Shown piece by piece: positions 44,408 to 55,729 of a DNA stretch of 64,000 nt. Within the stretch, counting starts at the first letter, position 1. Every line of letters starts with the position of its first letter. The stretch is taken from assembly GCA_905116865.2 (NCBI GenBank), contig CAJHNH020003135.1, forward strand, positions 452,004 to 516,003. The letters are read 5' to 3'. The translations under genes were made by a program, and so were the position numbers. This DNA is from Candidula unifasciata. Taxonomy: Eukaryota > Mollusca > Gastropoda > Stylommatophora > Geomitridae. The notes under the pieces are model-generated. The model saw only the letters and a program-made list of their open reading frames with translations, searched no databases and was not told where the DNA came from.

Positions 44408-45130
44408 GAGAGCTCCTAAACCAACCCACTATCTTTTAGAGAATTCACTAACAAGTCAACTTATTGTGTTATAGAGAGCTCCTAAACCAACCCACTATCT
44501 TTTAGAGAATTCACTAACAAGTCAACTTATTGTGTTTATAGAGAGCTCCTAAACCAACCCACTATCTTTTAGAGAATTCACTAACAAGTCAACTTATTGT
44601 GTTATAGAGAGCTCCTAAACCAACCCACTATCTTTTAGAGAATTCACTAACAAGTCAACTTATTGTGTTATAGAGAGCTCCTAAACCAACCCACTATCTT
44701 TTAGAGAATTCACTAACAAGTCAACTTATTGTGTTATAGAGAGCTCCTAAACCAACCCACTATCTTTTAGAGAATTCACTAACAAGTCAACTTATTGTGT
44801 TATAGAGAGCTCCTAAAACCAACCCACTATCTTTTAGAGAATTCACTAACAAGTCAACTTATTGTGTTATAGAGAGCTCCTAAACCAACCCACTATCTTT
44901 TAGAGAATTCACTAACAAGTCAACTTATTGTGTTATAGAGAGCTCCTAAACCAACCCACTATCTTTTAGAGAATTCACTACAGGTCAACTTATTATGTTA
45001 TAGAGAGCTCCCAAACCGACCAATCATAGAAGATGATTGGTCGGTCTATAACATAATAAGTTGACTTGTTAGTGAATTCTCTAGTAGACGGTTGATTCGT
45101 TAGTGAATTCTCTAAAAGATAGTGGGTTGG
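44408..45130. repeat. 66-bp tandem array ending in an inverted copy
   Basis: Nine or so nearly identical 66-base units (GAGAGCTCCTAAACCAACCC, ACTATCTTTTAGAGAATTCA, CTAACAAGTCAACTTATTGT) run to about 45005. The sequence then turns back at a palindrome, GACCGACCAATCA.../...TGATTGGTCGGTC (about 45016-45042), and the same unit continues on the opposite strand to 45130. Diverged pieces extend to about 45270. Confidence 0.93.
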
Positions 45131-45484
45131 GTTGGGAGGTCTCTAGAACACTGGCCAATCAACTACTTTTTTGATCTAGAGAGCTCCCAAACCAACCAAC
45201 CGTCTTCCAAAGAGTTCTCTAACCAATCAACTAATTGTTTTCTAGACAATTCCCCAATCAACCAACCAACTCTGTCCTGTGTCGCAGGATGTGGATTGGG
45301 GTAGTCGTTTCCCATACGCGTAACCATTTTCGTTTCTAGCTTATATGTCACTATTTAAACTCCTCTGGCTGTTTCCATGAACACGCCTTTAAAAAAAGCC
45401 CCCCCCCCCCCCCCCATGCTTTCAGTTTGTAGTATTAACATCTCAAGATCAGAATTAAACAGGTTCCAATCTGAGAAACCCCCT

Positions 45485-45905
45485 TCAACAGTATAACCAT
45501 ATAGCACAGTTATACTGGGGCACCACATAACCATATAGCACAGTTATACTGGGACACCACATAACCATATAGCACAGTTATACTGGGGCACCACATAACC
45601 ATATAGCACAGTTATACTGGAGCACCACATAACCATATAGCACAGTTATACTGGAGCACCACATAACCATATAGCACAGTTATACTGGAGCACCACATAA
45701 CCATATAGCACAGTTATACTGGGGCACCACATAACCATATAGCACAGTTATATTGGGGCACAAGATAACCATATAGCACGGTTATACTGAGACGACTGAT
45801 AACCATAGAGCACAGTTATATTGGGGCACCACATAACCATATAGCACAGTTATACTGGACAACCACATAATCATATAGCACAGTTATACTGAAACACCAC
45901 AAAAC
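45485..45905 (+). repeat. 34-bp minisatellite
   Basis: About 12 copies of ATAACCATATAGCACAGTTA then TACTGGGGCACCAC, with GGGGCA, GGAGCA and GGACA variants. Confidence 0.96.
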
Positions 45906-46469
45906 CGTTACGAAGTCATGAGTAGTCTAATGTGGGGAGCTCTGATAAATTCTTGATTTATGATCAGACGATTTGTCCACACATGACTGTAGAATCAAAC
46001 ATGCTGGGGTCGCCGTCATGGGTGTCTAAATATGGGCTTCCCTGGAAGTTGAGAAGGATATATATGATTTACCTTTTTGATTTGCTGTCCGCGAAAACTT
46101 CAGTGAAGCCTGGGTTGGAGTGAGAGAAAAAAGGAGGGGGGAGGGAGAGGGAGCAACAACTACAACAACCACCTGGACTAGTTCGCAAGCCAGGGCCTGA
46201 ACATCTAATGATTGGGCTGACAGAGCCCCAATGTAGACTTTGGTACAGATAAGAAAGATCAACAATGTTTGGTTGGCCAATCGCTGCAGGTTTTACTGTT
46301 TTACCGTAGAGCTCTGCGCCAATACGATCTGTCGCTCTATTTACGCGCTCTGTGTTCTATGTACACTGTTCATGGACCGCCATTGTCATGTACACCAGGT
46401 TGTCATGGAAATTGTTCGCTGTTTGTGATATGTGTTCTGTTGGATCTTGGTTGTTGTGTTAATATATCG

Positions 46470-46705
46470 ACTTAGTAGTAGTAGTAGTCGTAGCAGTGGT
46501 AATAGTGGTAGTAGTAGTTGTGGTGGTGGTAGTAGTAGTTATAGTAGTAGTAGTAGTAGTCGTAGCAGTGGTAATAGTGGTAGTAGTAATTGTGGTGGTG
46601 GTAGTAGTAGTTGTGGTGGTGGTAGTAGTAGTTATAGTAGTAGTAGTATTAGTAGTTATAGTGGTAGTAGTAGCAGCAGCAGTAGTTGTAGCAGCTGTAA
46701 TGGTG
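46470..46705 (+). repeat. (GTA/GTG) trinucleotide repeat
   Basis: Imperfect GTAGTAGTAG with GTGGTG and CAG interruptions, all kept in one triplet register over about 230 bases, giving open poly-Val and poly-Ser frames without a gene. Confidence 0.93.
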
Positions 46706-46706
46706 G

Positions 46707-46925
46707 CGAGGAGTGGCTGGCCAAACGGTTAGAAGCTGGACTCTCATGGTGAGAGCCGGGTTCGAATCCTCGGTAAAGGTTGTGGAATTTGTGTGTGCCG
46801 GGTGCAGAAAAAAAAATGCCAACCTGCACACTTCGTGCGGACAACACTAGCCATGTGGCCCTAAATCATCAGGCTCAAAGACATTCCTTTTGTCTGCACC
46901 GCAACAGTTTTTTGGGGTTGAAAAA
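46707..46925 (+). repeat. Family D tRNA-derived SINE
   Basis: Head GAGTGGCTGGCCAAACGGTT then AGAAGCTGGACT and B-box GCCGGGTTCGAATCCTC, like a type II (Leu/Ser) tRNA. Body with GGGTGCAGAAAAAAAA and ACACTAGCCATGTGGCC. A second copy lies at 56300-56482 in reverse. Confidence 0.85.
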
Positions 46926-46954
46926 AAAAAGGGGTGGGGGGGGGAGGCGGGTGG

Positions 46955-47545
46955 GTGATATTAGTAGCGGAGATAGTACTAGTAGTAACAGTAGTAGCAG
47001 AAGTGGTATTAGTTGCAGTAAAATTGAATAGTAGCAGTAGTGCTCGTTGTGGTGGCAGTAGTGGTTAAGGAGCAGTAGTGGGTGCTGTGGTGGTGGTAGT
47101 AGTAGAAGCAGCAGTAGTGGTTGCTATGGTGGTGGTGGCAGTAGTAGTATAAGCAGCAGTAGTGGTTGCTGTGGTGGTGGTGGCAGTAGTAGTAGAAGCA
47201 GCAGTGGTGGTTGCTGTGGTGGTGGCAATAGTAGTAGAAGCAGCAGTAGTGGTTGCTGTGGTGGTGGTAGTAGTAGAAGCAGCAGTGCTGGTTGCTGTGG
47301 TGGTGGCAGTAGTAGTAGAAGCAGCAGTAGTGGTTGCTGTGGTGGTGGCAGTAGTAGTAGAAGCAGCAGTAGTAGTTGCTGTGGTGGTGGCCGTAGTAGT
47401 AGAAGCAGCAGAAGTGGTTGTGGTAGTAGTAGTAGAAGCAGCAGAAGTGGTTGTGGTGGTGGTAGTAGTAGAAGCAGCCGTAGTGGTTGTATGGTGGTGG
47501 TGGCAGTAGTAGTAGAAGCAGCAGTAATAATAATAATAGTGGTTG
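46955..47545 (-). repeat. Higher-order trinucleotide array
   Basis: About 14 units of about 36-39 bases, GTAGTAGAAGCAGCAGTAGT then GGTTGCTGTGGTGGTGGCA, in triplet register. On the minus strand it translates as repeating CCFYYYCHHHSNHY. A repeat, not a credible protein. Confidence 0.93.
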
Positions 47546-47636
47546 TGGTGACAGTAGCAGAGGTGAGGAGGGCATTCGGTGAGCAAACGATAGGAATTGG
47601 TTTGAATTGACTATACTTCCTTTAGGGGATAAAATG

Positions 47637-47725
47637 AGGAAGAAGGAGAAGAAGAAGAAGAAGAAGAAGAAGAAGAAGAAGAAGAAGAAGAAGAAGAAGA
47701 AGAAGAAGAAGAAGAAGAAGATGAA
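47637..47725 (+). repeat. (GAA)n microsatellite
   Basis: About 85 bases of AAGAAGAAG, close to the tail composition of family A retroposons, but no family A body is recognisable beside it. Confidence 0.95.
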
Positions 47726-47938
47726 GAAGGGATTACTCCCAGGTATAATTACATATTCGTTCAATAATCAATATTTACTTGCAATTCCTCCCCAGAACTG
47801 TGTTTCCTGTTGAAAGTTCTGGAGATAAGATTTTTTGCAAAGCTTTCCTGATTGGCTCACGGAAACGAAGTGAATATAGCCTTTGAACTTTGACCTTATG
47901 ACGATCTTGAATCTGTCAAGAACCCGGTCTAGCACAGC

Positions 47939-48238
47939 ATGTACGTAAGCCTCTACCCGTACGGATACCCTACGGCAGGTCTACCACCACCACAAGCAAC
48001 AGCACCACCGCCAACAGCAACTGTGCCTTCGGAGTTTACAACACCGTCCACGTTCTTCACCACAACTGGACAACATTTTGCGGGTTTGAACCCCCAAGAT
48101 CTGTTTCTGCCCTATTTTGGAGCCTTTCCTGGTCTGAACGGGGTCCCGTCTGCAGGTATACCCCAGCAACAGATCCAGCAACCCCACTACCTCACCAGCA
48201 CTCAGTCATCAGTCTCCCCACTTGTGGTCTGTAGAAAG
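47939..48238 (+). CDS. Candidate first coding exon of an unidentified gene
   Basis: One hundred codons from ATG (preceded by TAGCACAGC) to GTAGAAAG|GTGAGT, a consensus donor at 48239. The product starts MYVSLYPYGYPTAGLPPPQA and is rich in Pro, Thr, Gln and aromatic residues (TTPSTFFTTTGQHFAGLN, LFLPYFGAFPGLNGVPSAG, IPQQQIQQPHYLTSTQSS). It is non-repetitive and unlike the surrounding low-complexity frames. The composition suits a disordered N-terminal region of a regulatory or RNA-binding protein, but I recognise no family. The next exon was not found; an internal exon beginning at TAGCACAG is the alternative reading. Confidence 0.5.
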
Positions 48239-48702
48239 GTGAGTGTCGCAGGGCTGTTGATTCGTGAAAGTGTGTATCTTAACTAAAACCCTTATTATTA
48301 TGTTGTCGTTACAAATTGTTGCCCTAACCTGACAAATATTGCACTGTTATCACCCTATTGTGAAGAAGATGGACCGCAGAAATATCAGAAACAATGAAAA
48401 ATACTTTATACGAAGCGAACAGAAAGGCACGTTCCAGAGATCTCTTCCTGTCCTGACGCAGCGAGGCATTCTACCAGTAGTGGAACGAAGAAGAAGAAGA
48501 AGATCACCATATTGTTACACAATTTGTCACTTCAGTGCTGGCAAATGTTACCCCATTACACGCTATTGTTACCAATTGTTGCCATAACCAAGACCGTCTC
48601 CAGTACCAAAAAATAAACCCCCGCCGTAACCTCGATTTTTATCAAACTCAGCTCTATTGTTACATTTTTTCTCACGAATCGTTGCCCCAACATTAACCAC
48701 AG

Positions 48703-48965
48703 CCGGTGTGGTGTAGAGACTAGACTCTCGCCTGCGAATCGGAAGGTGGTGGGTTCAGGTCCCGATGAAGCCGTTCATTTTTTCAAAAATGACTTTGTCT
48801 TCCAGGTCGACCCTGCCTTAAATGGGTACCAGGTATAGTCATGGGAGTAAAGGCGGCCGGCGTGATGTTGACTATATCACCCACCGAGTACCGATATGTC
48901 TATAAAATATTGGTCTAGCCCTATATGCCCCAAAGGAGTGGAAAAAGGCTTCCTTAATTTGCTAA
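48703..48965 (+). repeat. Family C tRNA-derived SINE
   Basis: Head CCGGTGTGGTGTAGAGACTA with B-box GGTGGGTTCAGGTCCC. Body CCAGGTCGACCCTGCC, TGGGTACCAGGTATAGTC and TGGTCTAGCCCTATATGCCC. Confidence 0.88.
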
Positions 48966-49254
48966 CCCTAACCAATTCCAATTCCAATTTGTCCAACAAA
49001 AATTCAAATTTTGATCCTCTTTCAGCCGCCCGGAGGCCTGCTATATCGAAGAAGGTTCCTTAGCTGTCTTATATGGTTTCCTTTTATTTGTGGTGTGTAG
49101 TCACACCTGATATTACGGTTAACCATGAAAAATGTTATCAAGGATATGTAATTCTTATAAATGTTACTCTATGGCACTCTTTGTTACTCTGTGTTTGCCT
49201 AATTTCAACTCTAACGGATGATATTCAAATGCACAATAGATGAAACTAACAAAT

Positions 49255-49410
49255 GGTAATATATGGTACTCAGACTGTGTTCTTCTACATTTCTACTTCT
49301 TTCTATAAGTGCCAATCAATACATTGTCTGTTTGTTTATTATGTGTATACAATATTTCTACGGTCTCAAGAGTGTCTCCTCTGTTTGTTTATAAACAATG
49401 TATCTATGGT
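49255..49410 (+). repeat. Family G repeat, 3' body only
   Basis: CTACTTCTTTCTATAAGTGC, CAATCAATACATTGTCTG and ATATTTCTACGGTCTCAAG match 32565-32650. Confidence 0.7.
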
Positions 49411-49564
49411 CATAATAATTTATCAGCGGATGTAAAGGGGTTTTAGTTAGTTATCTGACAGATTATCCTTACTTCCCATTTAACCATTCAGTCCATACGT
49501 GCTTGCGTCCCATTCTTGGTTCAGATTTAGGTTAAAGTTCAAACAACAGATCAACAATTATTAT

Positions 49565-49795
49565 GTCCAGTTTCGTCCTTTTTGGGACGAAATTTTTTGT
49601 TATTTGAAGCCCCACCCTGGCCTTTGCCCGGGGGCACAATATAGGCAGGCCATAAATATGGCCAATTGTCTGAACGCGGTTTCCGGGACCTCTCCACGGC
49701 GATCCTCATGCACATGGTGGCACTTTGTGTCACTGGGTGTTTATCGCTTGTGTGATGTCCTAGTGGGGTAGAAAGTCAGTCAGTCAGTCAACGGA
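49565..49795 (+). repeat. Family B retroposon, full length
   Basis: TTTCGTCCTTTTTGGGACGA hairpin, GGCCTTTGCCCGGGGGCAC, GATCCTCATGCACATGGTGG and a CAGT tandem tail (49776-49791). Confidence 0.88.
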
Positions 49796-50187
49796 TCAAC
49801 ATCGTGGTACACGAGAGTAACCCATAAGTACTCTATTCTACTTCTAACTCACGTCTGAAGAATCCCAGTGCAGTGCATGAACTCCATAGCACCGGCGAGG
49901 ATCCTGAAATACTTTGGGTAGATTTCCAAAATTTTCGTGTAGCGGCTGAAGACACTAGTTCTGTGTTGGTTTTTGAAATTCTTCTCTTGCTCCCTGCACA
50001 GTGCTCTTGTCTGGCTTCCCGCTTTTTAACATGTTACTCTTGCAGTCAGGTCATGGCTGCAGATTCACAGTCATCACTTGGTTCTCGCAAACGTCTCACA
50101 TTTCGCAGAGCATTCAGATAATCAGCATGGTCCATAGTTCGTCAGCCTGCTCATTTTCTTGTATCCCTGCGTGCCGCGGCACGAATA

Positions 50188-50490
50188 TCTTCTTCTTCTT
50201 CTTCTTCTTCTTCGCGTTCACCAGCTGTACAATCTGGCGGAAAGTTCTGGTTGTTCGTCTACTTCTGGACTGCAGTCCTGCTCCAGAACCTGAGTGTTGC
50301 GTGTGCATCAGTTTTACAGATCTGATTCACTTGAATGCAGACTGTTGGTTCCTTGCCTCTCAGGCAGATGCACTCCGACTTCAAAGGAAGCTCCCAATTA
50401 GTCGACTCTTACGACATGCTTTTGGGGAGGCAGTGGGTCTATTCTTGTTTTCCCCACAATGGGGCCCCGGAACCCGCATGGGGGGTCACG
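50188..50490 (-). repeat. Family A retroposon, full length
   Basis: Reverse-oriented, with a tail of eight or more CTT units, running to CCCCACAATGGGGCCCCGGA. The best pair partner of 1045-1345, so both are young. Confidence 0.95.
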
Positions 50491-50645
50491 AATATGAAAC
50501 CGATATGTGTCAGTCTCGACCGCACCAGAGACTCCAGCCGCCACCTTCGGACCCAGCCCATCTCTGTCTTTCTGGGCAGACTCATTGAGACACTGGAGGG
50601 GCATTGGTGTACGCCAATGATATCGTTTGATGTGTTGGGATATCC

Positions 50646-50647
<2 letters not shown>

Positions 50648-50729
<82 letters not shown>

Positions 50730-51600
50730 CATCATTGGAAATAAGGGATACCAGTGGATATAGGACATTGCTTTGTATGATAGGATATTGGTGGATATTA
50801 TTGGATAATCGTGGATAAAGAACATCACTGGATATTGGTGGATATAGAACAGAAATGCGTATGTTAGGATATTAGTGGATCTATAAAATTACTAAATATA
50901 ATTGGATATCAGTGGAGATTATGGGATATTATGGATAGATAATATTACTGGATGTGAAGCGATATCAGTGGAAATAAAACCATTACAGAATACTAGAGTA
51001 TACAGAGCATTACTTAATATGATATGAGTAGACATACAACATCAGTGGACAGGGTGAGATTTTAGTGGATATACAGCATCAATGGATATTATGAGATTGT
51101 AGTGGATATGCAACACCAGTGGACATGATGAGATTGTAGTGGATATGCAGCACCAGTGGATATGATGAGATTGTAGTGGATATACAACATCAGTGGATAT
51201 GATGAGATTGTAGTGGATATACAACATCAGTGGACATGATGAGATAGTAGTGGATATACAACACCAGTGGACACGGTGAGATTGTAGTGGATATACAACA
51301 TCAGTGGATATGATGAGATTGTAGTGGATATACAGCATCAGTGGACATGATGAGATTGTAGTGGATATACAGCATCAGTGGACATGATGAGATTGTAGTG
51401 GATATACAACATCCGTTGATAGGATGATATATTAGTGGATATACAACATCCGTGGATAGGATGACATATTAGTAGATATACAACATCCGTGGATAGGATG
51501 ATATATTAGTGGATATACAACATCCGTGGATAGGATGCGATATTATTGGATATACATCAGTGGACATGATGAGATTTTAGTGGATAAGGACATTACTGAA
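50648..51600 (+). repeat. (TA)n followed by 37-bp minisatellite
   Basis: (TA)n at 50648-50726, then diverged GGATATTAGTGGATAT motifs, then from about 51030 a regular unit of about 37 bases: ATATACAACATCAGTGGATA, TGATGAGATTGTAGTGG. Divergence falls from left to centre, as if the array grew from a GGATAT motif. Confidence 0.92.
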
Positions 51601-51649
51601 TATTGTAGGTATCGCTGGGCACGCATGGTATCACTGAATCAATCAGTCA

Positions 51650-51743
51650 TTCAGACAATCAGTCAGTCATCACAGAGACAGAAAAGTCACACAGATCTGC
51701 AAAGAGACACAGAGACACACACAGTGTGTGTGTGTAGGTTTGC

Positions 51744-51775
<32 letters not shown>

Positions 51776-51870
51776 TAAAGAGCGAGAAGGAAAGAGAGAG
51801 AAAAGGAGAGAGAGAGAGAAAAGGAGAGAGAGAGAGAAGGAGAGAGAAAATGAGAAGGAGAGAGATAGAT
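51650..51870. repeat. CA/GT and GA simple-sequence block
   Basis: ACACAGAGACACACACAGTG then GTGTGTGTGTGTG (51742-51759) and GAGA/GAAGGAG motifs to 51865. Confidence 0.9.
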
Positions 51871-52219
51871 CTACCACATCCCGTTGATGCGTGTAGATGT
51901 GAAAAATGATATTCTGTGTGTGGCGACGAACCCCGACCTTCTCCGCAGGTTATGTGCATAAAATCTCCAGGACCTATCGATTGCCTGGGATTGTAGATCG
52001 TGCCTATTTGCAGTAGATAACATTCAACAGTAGGGAGTACTTTTTCTCCGCGCCGTGTGAAAACCGCAGCACTTATATCCACCACACAGGGGCTGTGGGA
52101 ATTACTGCACCTGACGTAGCTAGGTACTTTGCTCAGGTAAATTTTCACTATGTAAAGAAATGTTTGTTAGTCGTTCTAGTTAAAAGCACTATATACCTGC
52201 GCACGTGTTACCTTCCTGC

Positions 52220-52268
<49 letters not shown>
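52220..52268 (+). repeat. (GT)n microsatellite
   Basis: About 24 GT units, followed by CT- and GT-rich sequence to 52620. Confidence 0.96.
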
Positions 52269-52754
52269 GAGATACTCGTGTATTATGGTAGCTCTCACTT
52301 GCACGTGTGTTCGGCATTACACACAATCTCATTGCTTACTCATAGTTTGTGGAAGCGTCTCTCTCTCTCTCTCTTTTCTTTACTCCTCCCCGTATCTCTT
52401 TTATGTGCCCCTTCTCTGGTGTGTGTTCATATGTGTCTTCTTCATCTATATGTGTGGTGTGTGACCCCCCATCCCCCATCCCCCAACCCTTTCCGTGTGT
52501 ATTGTGTGTCTCCCCAGTACGACTGTTTGCCTGGCCTCCGAATATGTATGTCATTTCTCTCTATCTCTCTCTATATGTGTGTGCGTATTTATGTGTCTCT
52601 CCTTTTATGTGTATGTGAGTTTGTCTGCACCACTTGTTGTGTGGACGGACGTGCATACCTGCATATATGACTATATTACATACAGAACAAGACAGTAAAA
52701 AAAGGCGCAGTCAAACATTATGGCACTTCTAGACTAACCCACAGCCCACTTGGC

Positions 52755-53160
52755 TGATGATGATGATTATCATCATGTAGCAGGTCCTTTGCAGAACGTC
52801 GCTCTCATCACAGTCTGCCTGAAAGAAACTCGGTCTCTTTGCCAGTTCTCCCGCCTCATGAACTTTCACACTCAAGGAGTCACTTATATCCTGTGTCCAT
52901 CTTCGTGTCGGTCAGCCCCTGGCCTCCTTCCTAGTACCATGCCTTCTACTATAATTTTTTCCAATCCGTCGTGGCGCTTGATATGACCAAAATATTTCAG
53001 CTTTCGAGAAAGGATGCTGTTTATTAGCCAATCTTCCTTAATGTTCAGATCTTTCAAGATGTCAGTATTTCTCCTCTTTTTCGTCCAAGATATTCTGAGA
53101 ATCTTTCTATAGCATTTCAGCTCGAAAGCCCCTATTCTCTTTCTTAAGGACTATATTTTC
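52755..53160 (-). repeat. LINE 3' end (RT ORF C-terminus)
   Basis: About 90% like 34190-34500 (CAGGTCCTTTGCAGAACGTC, CACTCAAGGAGTCACTTATA, GCGCTTGATATGACCAAAAT) and extends further, to GAATCTTTCTATAGCATTTC. Starts at a GATGATGATGATTATCATC tail. Confidence 0.88.
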
Positions 53161-53287
53161 TAATAGCACACTAATTTATCTTCAAAATAATAATTAATTT
53201 ATAATAAGTCTACCTTACTCCACCTGAGGTCAGATTCTAAGACCGCGTGACTGAATGAATAAATAAGTCAACAAATTAACATGACTG

Positions 53288-53545
53288 CACCTCTTCTTCG
53301 CGTTCGCCGGCTATAAACTATAAACAACATTTCTGGTTGTCCGTCCACTTCTGAACTTTTTGTCTTATCCCATATCTAGATTTGTGTGTGCACATCTGTT
53401 TTTACAGATTTGGCTTCTTTGCATGCAGACTGTTGGTTCATTACCTCTCAGACAAATGCACTCCTACTTCAAAGTAAACACCCCTAATTAATCGACTGTT
53501 ACGAAATGCTTGTTAGAAGCGTTGGATCCCTTCTCTGCCCCCCCC
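53288..53545 (-). repeat. Family A retroposon, diverged
   Basis: CTTCTTCGCGTTCGCCGGCT, GTTGTCCGTCCACTTCTGAA and GCAGACTGTTGGTTCATTAC in reverse orientation. 5' end lost after a C run at 53540. Confidence 0.85.
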
Positions 53546-53775
53546 CCCCCAATGTATAGCCGTTATCCACACGGCGAACGTCAATGAACTCATGACATTT
53601 CCTACACGAGCTGCCACCTCCTCGTCGCCAGCAACCACCCCGTTCTCTGATGGGAAGTTCTCTTATCTGCTCCTACCTCCCCTTTCCGGTGTCGTGGTTC
53701 TCTGCCCCTGTTTTATTGTTAAATCTCTTGACAAAATTGGAGCATGATGCTTCACCTATCATGTCTCCGATGCCC

Positions 53776-53985
53776 GGCTCTCTAGCGTAGTTGGCTAAAC
53801 CGGATTGCGCGGAGACCGGGTGACGAACTCCCTGTGGTCCGGGTTCAATCCCGGGGGTAGGCAGAAAAGCCACATATCTCCCAGATTTACGGTATGTACA
53901 ATGGAATCAAGGCCGAAAGGTTGCGATATCCATAATACCGAGCCTAAAGGTTAGCAACTCATGGCTTCTGGATACTAAAACAATC
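53776..53985 (+). repeat. Family E tRNA-derived SINE
   Basis: Head CTCTCTAGCGTAGTTGGCTA, variable arm, and B-box GGTCCGGGTTCAATCCCGG; body GCAGAAAAGCCACATATCTC. Only one copy in the window. Confidence 0.65.
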
Positions 53986-54228
53986 ATGTCTCCGATACCG
54001 TGTTGTCAATATTCTCTTCTGGGAGCCTAGGCATTTTGACCCCCACACCCCTTTTCGTTCTCCAATTTTAGATAGGCTCATGCCCGACCCCACCCCGTCC
54101 CCCTTTTTTCATTCCCCAAAACACGTGTAAGAGGCTATGTGTGTTCCAACTAACCACGTTCAGATGTACTTTTTAAAAGTTTTCAGTTAAATATACGATT
54201 TTATTTATTTGCTTTTCAGCACATTATA

Positions 54229-54258
54229 AAAGTAATTAATATTACTATTAATTACTTT
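54229..54258. repeat. Perfect 13-bp inverted repeat
   Basis: AAAGTAATTAATA, loop TTAC, TATTAATTACTTT. AT-only arms; may be chance or a MITE core. Confidence 0.85.
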
Positions 54259-54259
54259 A

Positions 54260-55725
54260 ACAAGGCCTAAGGCCTCTAAGCCCCCACCTCTACCGCAGCA
54301 CGTGTTCGTTGTGCCGGCGGGGTTCTGTTATGTGGCAACCTCTGATCTAGTTCGACCCCCGAGCGCCCTCATATTGTGCCACCCTCTCCCACGTTGCCAC
54401 CTCCTGTTACGTGAACTTATTATTCAGCCGGGTGGTATTAAGTGTAATACACCAGAGACCTGCGACTGTTGGCGCTCCTTGTTACAACCTGTAACATATC
54501 ACTTAATGGGCACCGTAAACTTGTCACAACACAGCTGTTACATTTCTTCTGTCGATGGAAACGCTCAGATTTGGGGAAGAGGGGGGGGGGGGGGGGGGGG
54601 GGGTCGCTGCACGAGGCTTGCTTCATTTTTATGAGCCAAGATGGTGTAGTAAGTAGTGTGCTGGCATACTTTCACGGGTCCAGATGGGATAATTGAGAAT
54701 TGGTTAAAAGGGAAGGCATACATTGAACCAGAATCTCCGGTGCTTTATTAATATCCTACCCCAAACAAGAGAAATCCACAGGTCACTGTGCAGTCTAATA
54801 TTTCAGGGGGTGGTAGATAGGCTGCATGCAGTCGTGGGACCTAGGCTGCACTCTCTCGTGCGACGTAGGTGGGTTAGGGTTCGGACCAGTTCTAGATGTT
54901 TTGGGGTCGTTAAAAGCATCAGAAAGCCGGTCTTACTACCCTCTACAATGCTGGACTGTCCTGTGACGTCTTCTGGGGTAGGATTTTAATAAAGAACCGA
55001 ATCCCCTTTAGTCTTCTTCTTCAAATCATTCTCTCAAATCCAGTTGCGACTCGCTGCAGCCCACTGTCGGTGTTCGAAACCAGGCAGTTCCCTAAGTTCA
55101 CCCAGCCTCTAAGAAATGGGTACCAGAGTAAACACTCTGGGGTTAAATGGAGGAACGTCGCTGTAGCTACAGAGTTATGTGCGAACGGCGACACAGGCGG
55201 ACAATTCTTATCAGCTGTCCGTACTGGTGGCAGAGCACTTATGGTTTATAACCGTGTGCAACGACGCTGGTTCACATCTCCCGACTTTACCTTTACCTTT
55301 TATCTCAGAAGAACATCAGGACGCCAGTAGCCTTGATGACAGCTATCATTTAAGCTACATTTACCCTCTGATACACCGTTGTAGTTTGACTGAGTTTTTA
55401 TAAGGAGTAGAAAATTAAAGGGAAGAGAAAAAGTTTTTAAGAAACAACAATTAGTTTATGTTAGCTTTACAAAATCGATCACAGTAAACAAACAAAGGAC
55501 GTTGCGGCGATTAGCCTTCATCAGCACATAAAGGACAACTCAGTACACATACACAAATAGGCTCTAACTGTGAAGTGACTACATAGGACTCTAATGTATA
55601 GAATAAATGATTCTCATCTGTGTCCCTGGCGAAAAAACTTCGTTCAGAGGTGGGAACAGGTCATTTGCCACCCAGCAGCATACAGTGTACAGTCACCACC
55701 GGCTCCAATAGACGGGACATGCTAC
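54260..55725. other. Intergenic; G run, possible old SINE
   Basis: It holds a G run of about 23 (54581-54603). GGGTACCAGAGTAAACACTC and GAACGTCGCTGTAGCTACAG at 55117-55175 resemble a SINE body (compare GAACGTCGTCGGAACTACTG at 60100). No credible gene. Confidence 0.45.
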
Positions 55726-55729
55726 TGAG

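Noticed and set aside
46707..46790. Functional tRNA-Leu/Ser gene
   Set aside because: Same head plus the same non-tRNA body recurs at 56300-56482, so it is a SINE.
47009..47764. 251-codon minus-strand frame with HHHSNHYCCFYYYC repeats
   Set aside because: Looks like a histidine/cysteine-rich metal-binding protein but is a trinucleotide-register repeat plus (GAA)n read as poly-Phe.
55070..55403. Possible exon (FETRQFPKFTQPLRNGYQ...)
   Set aside because: The segment shares motifs with the SINE body at 60100 and has no splice context; treated as repeat-derived.
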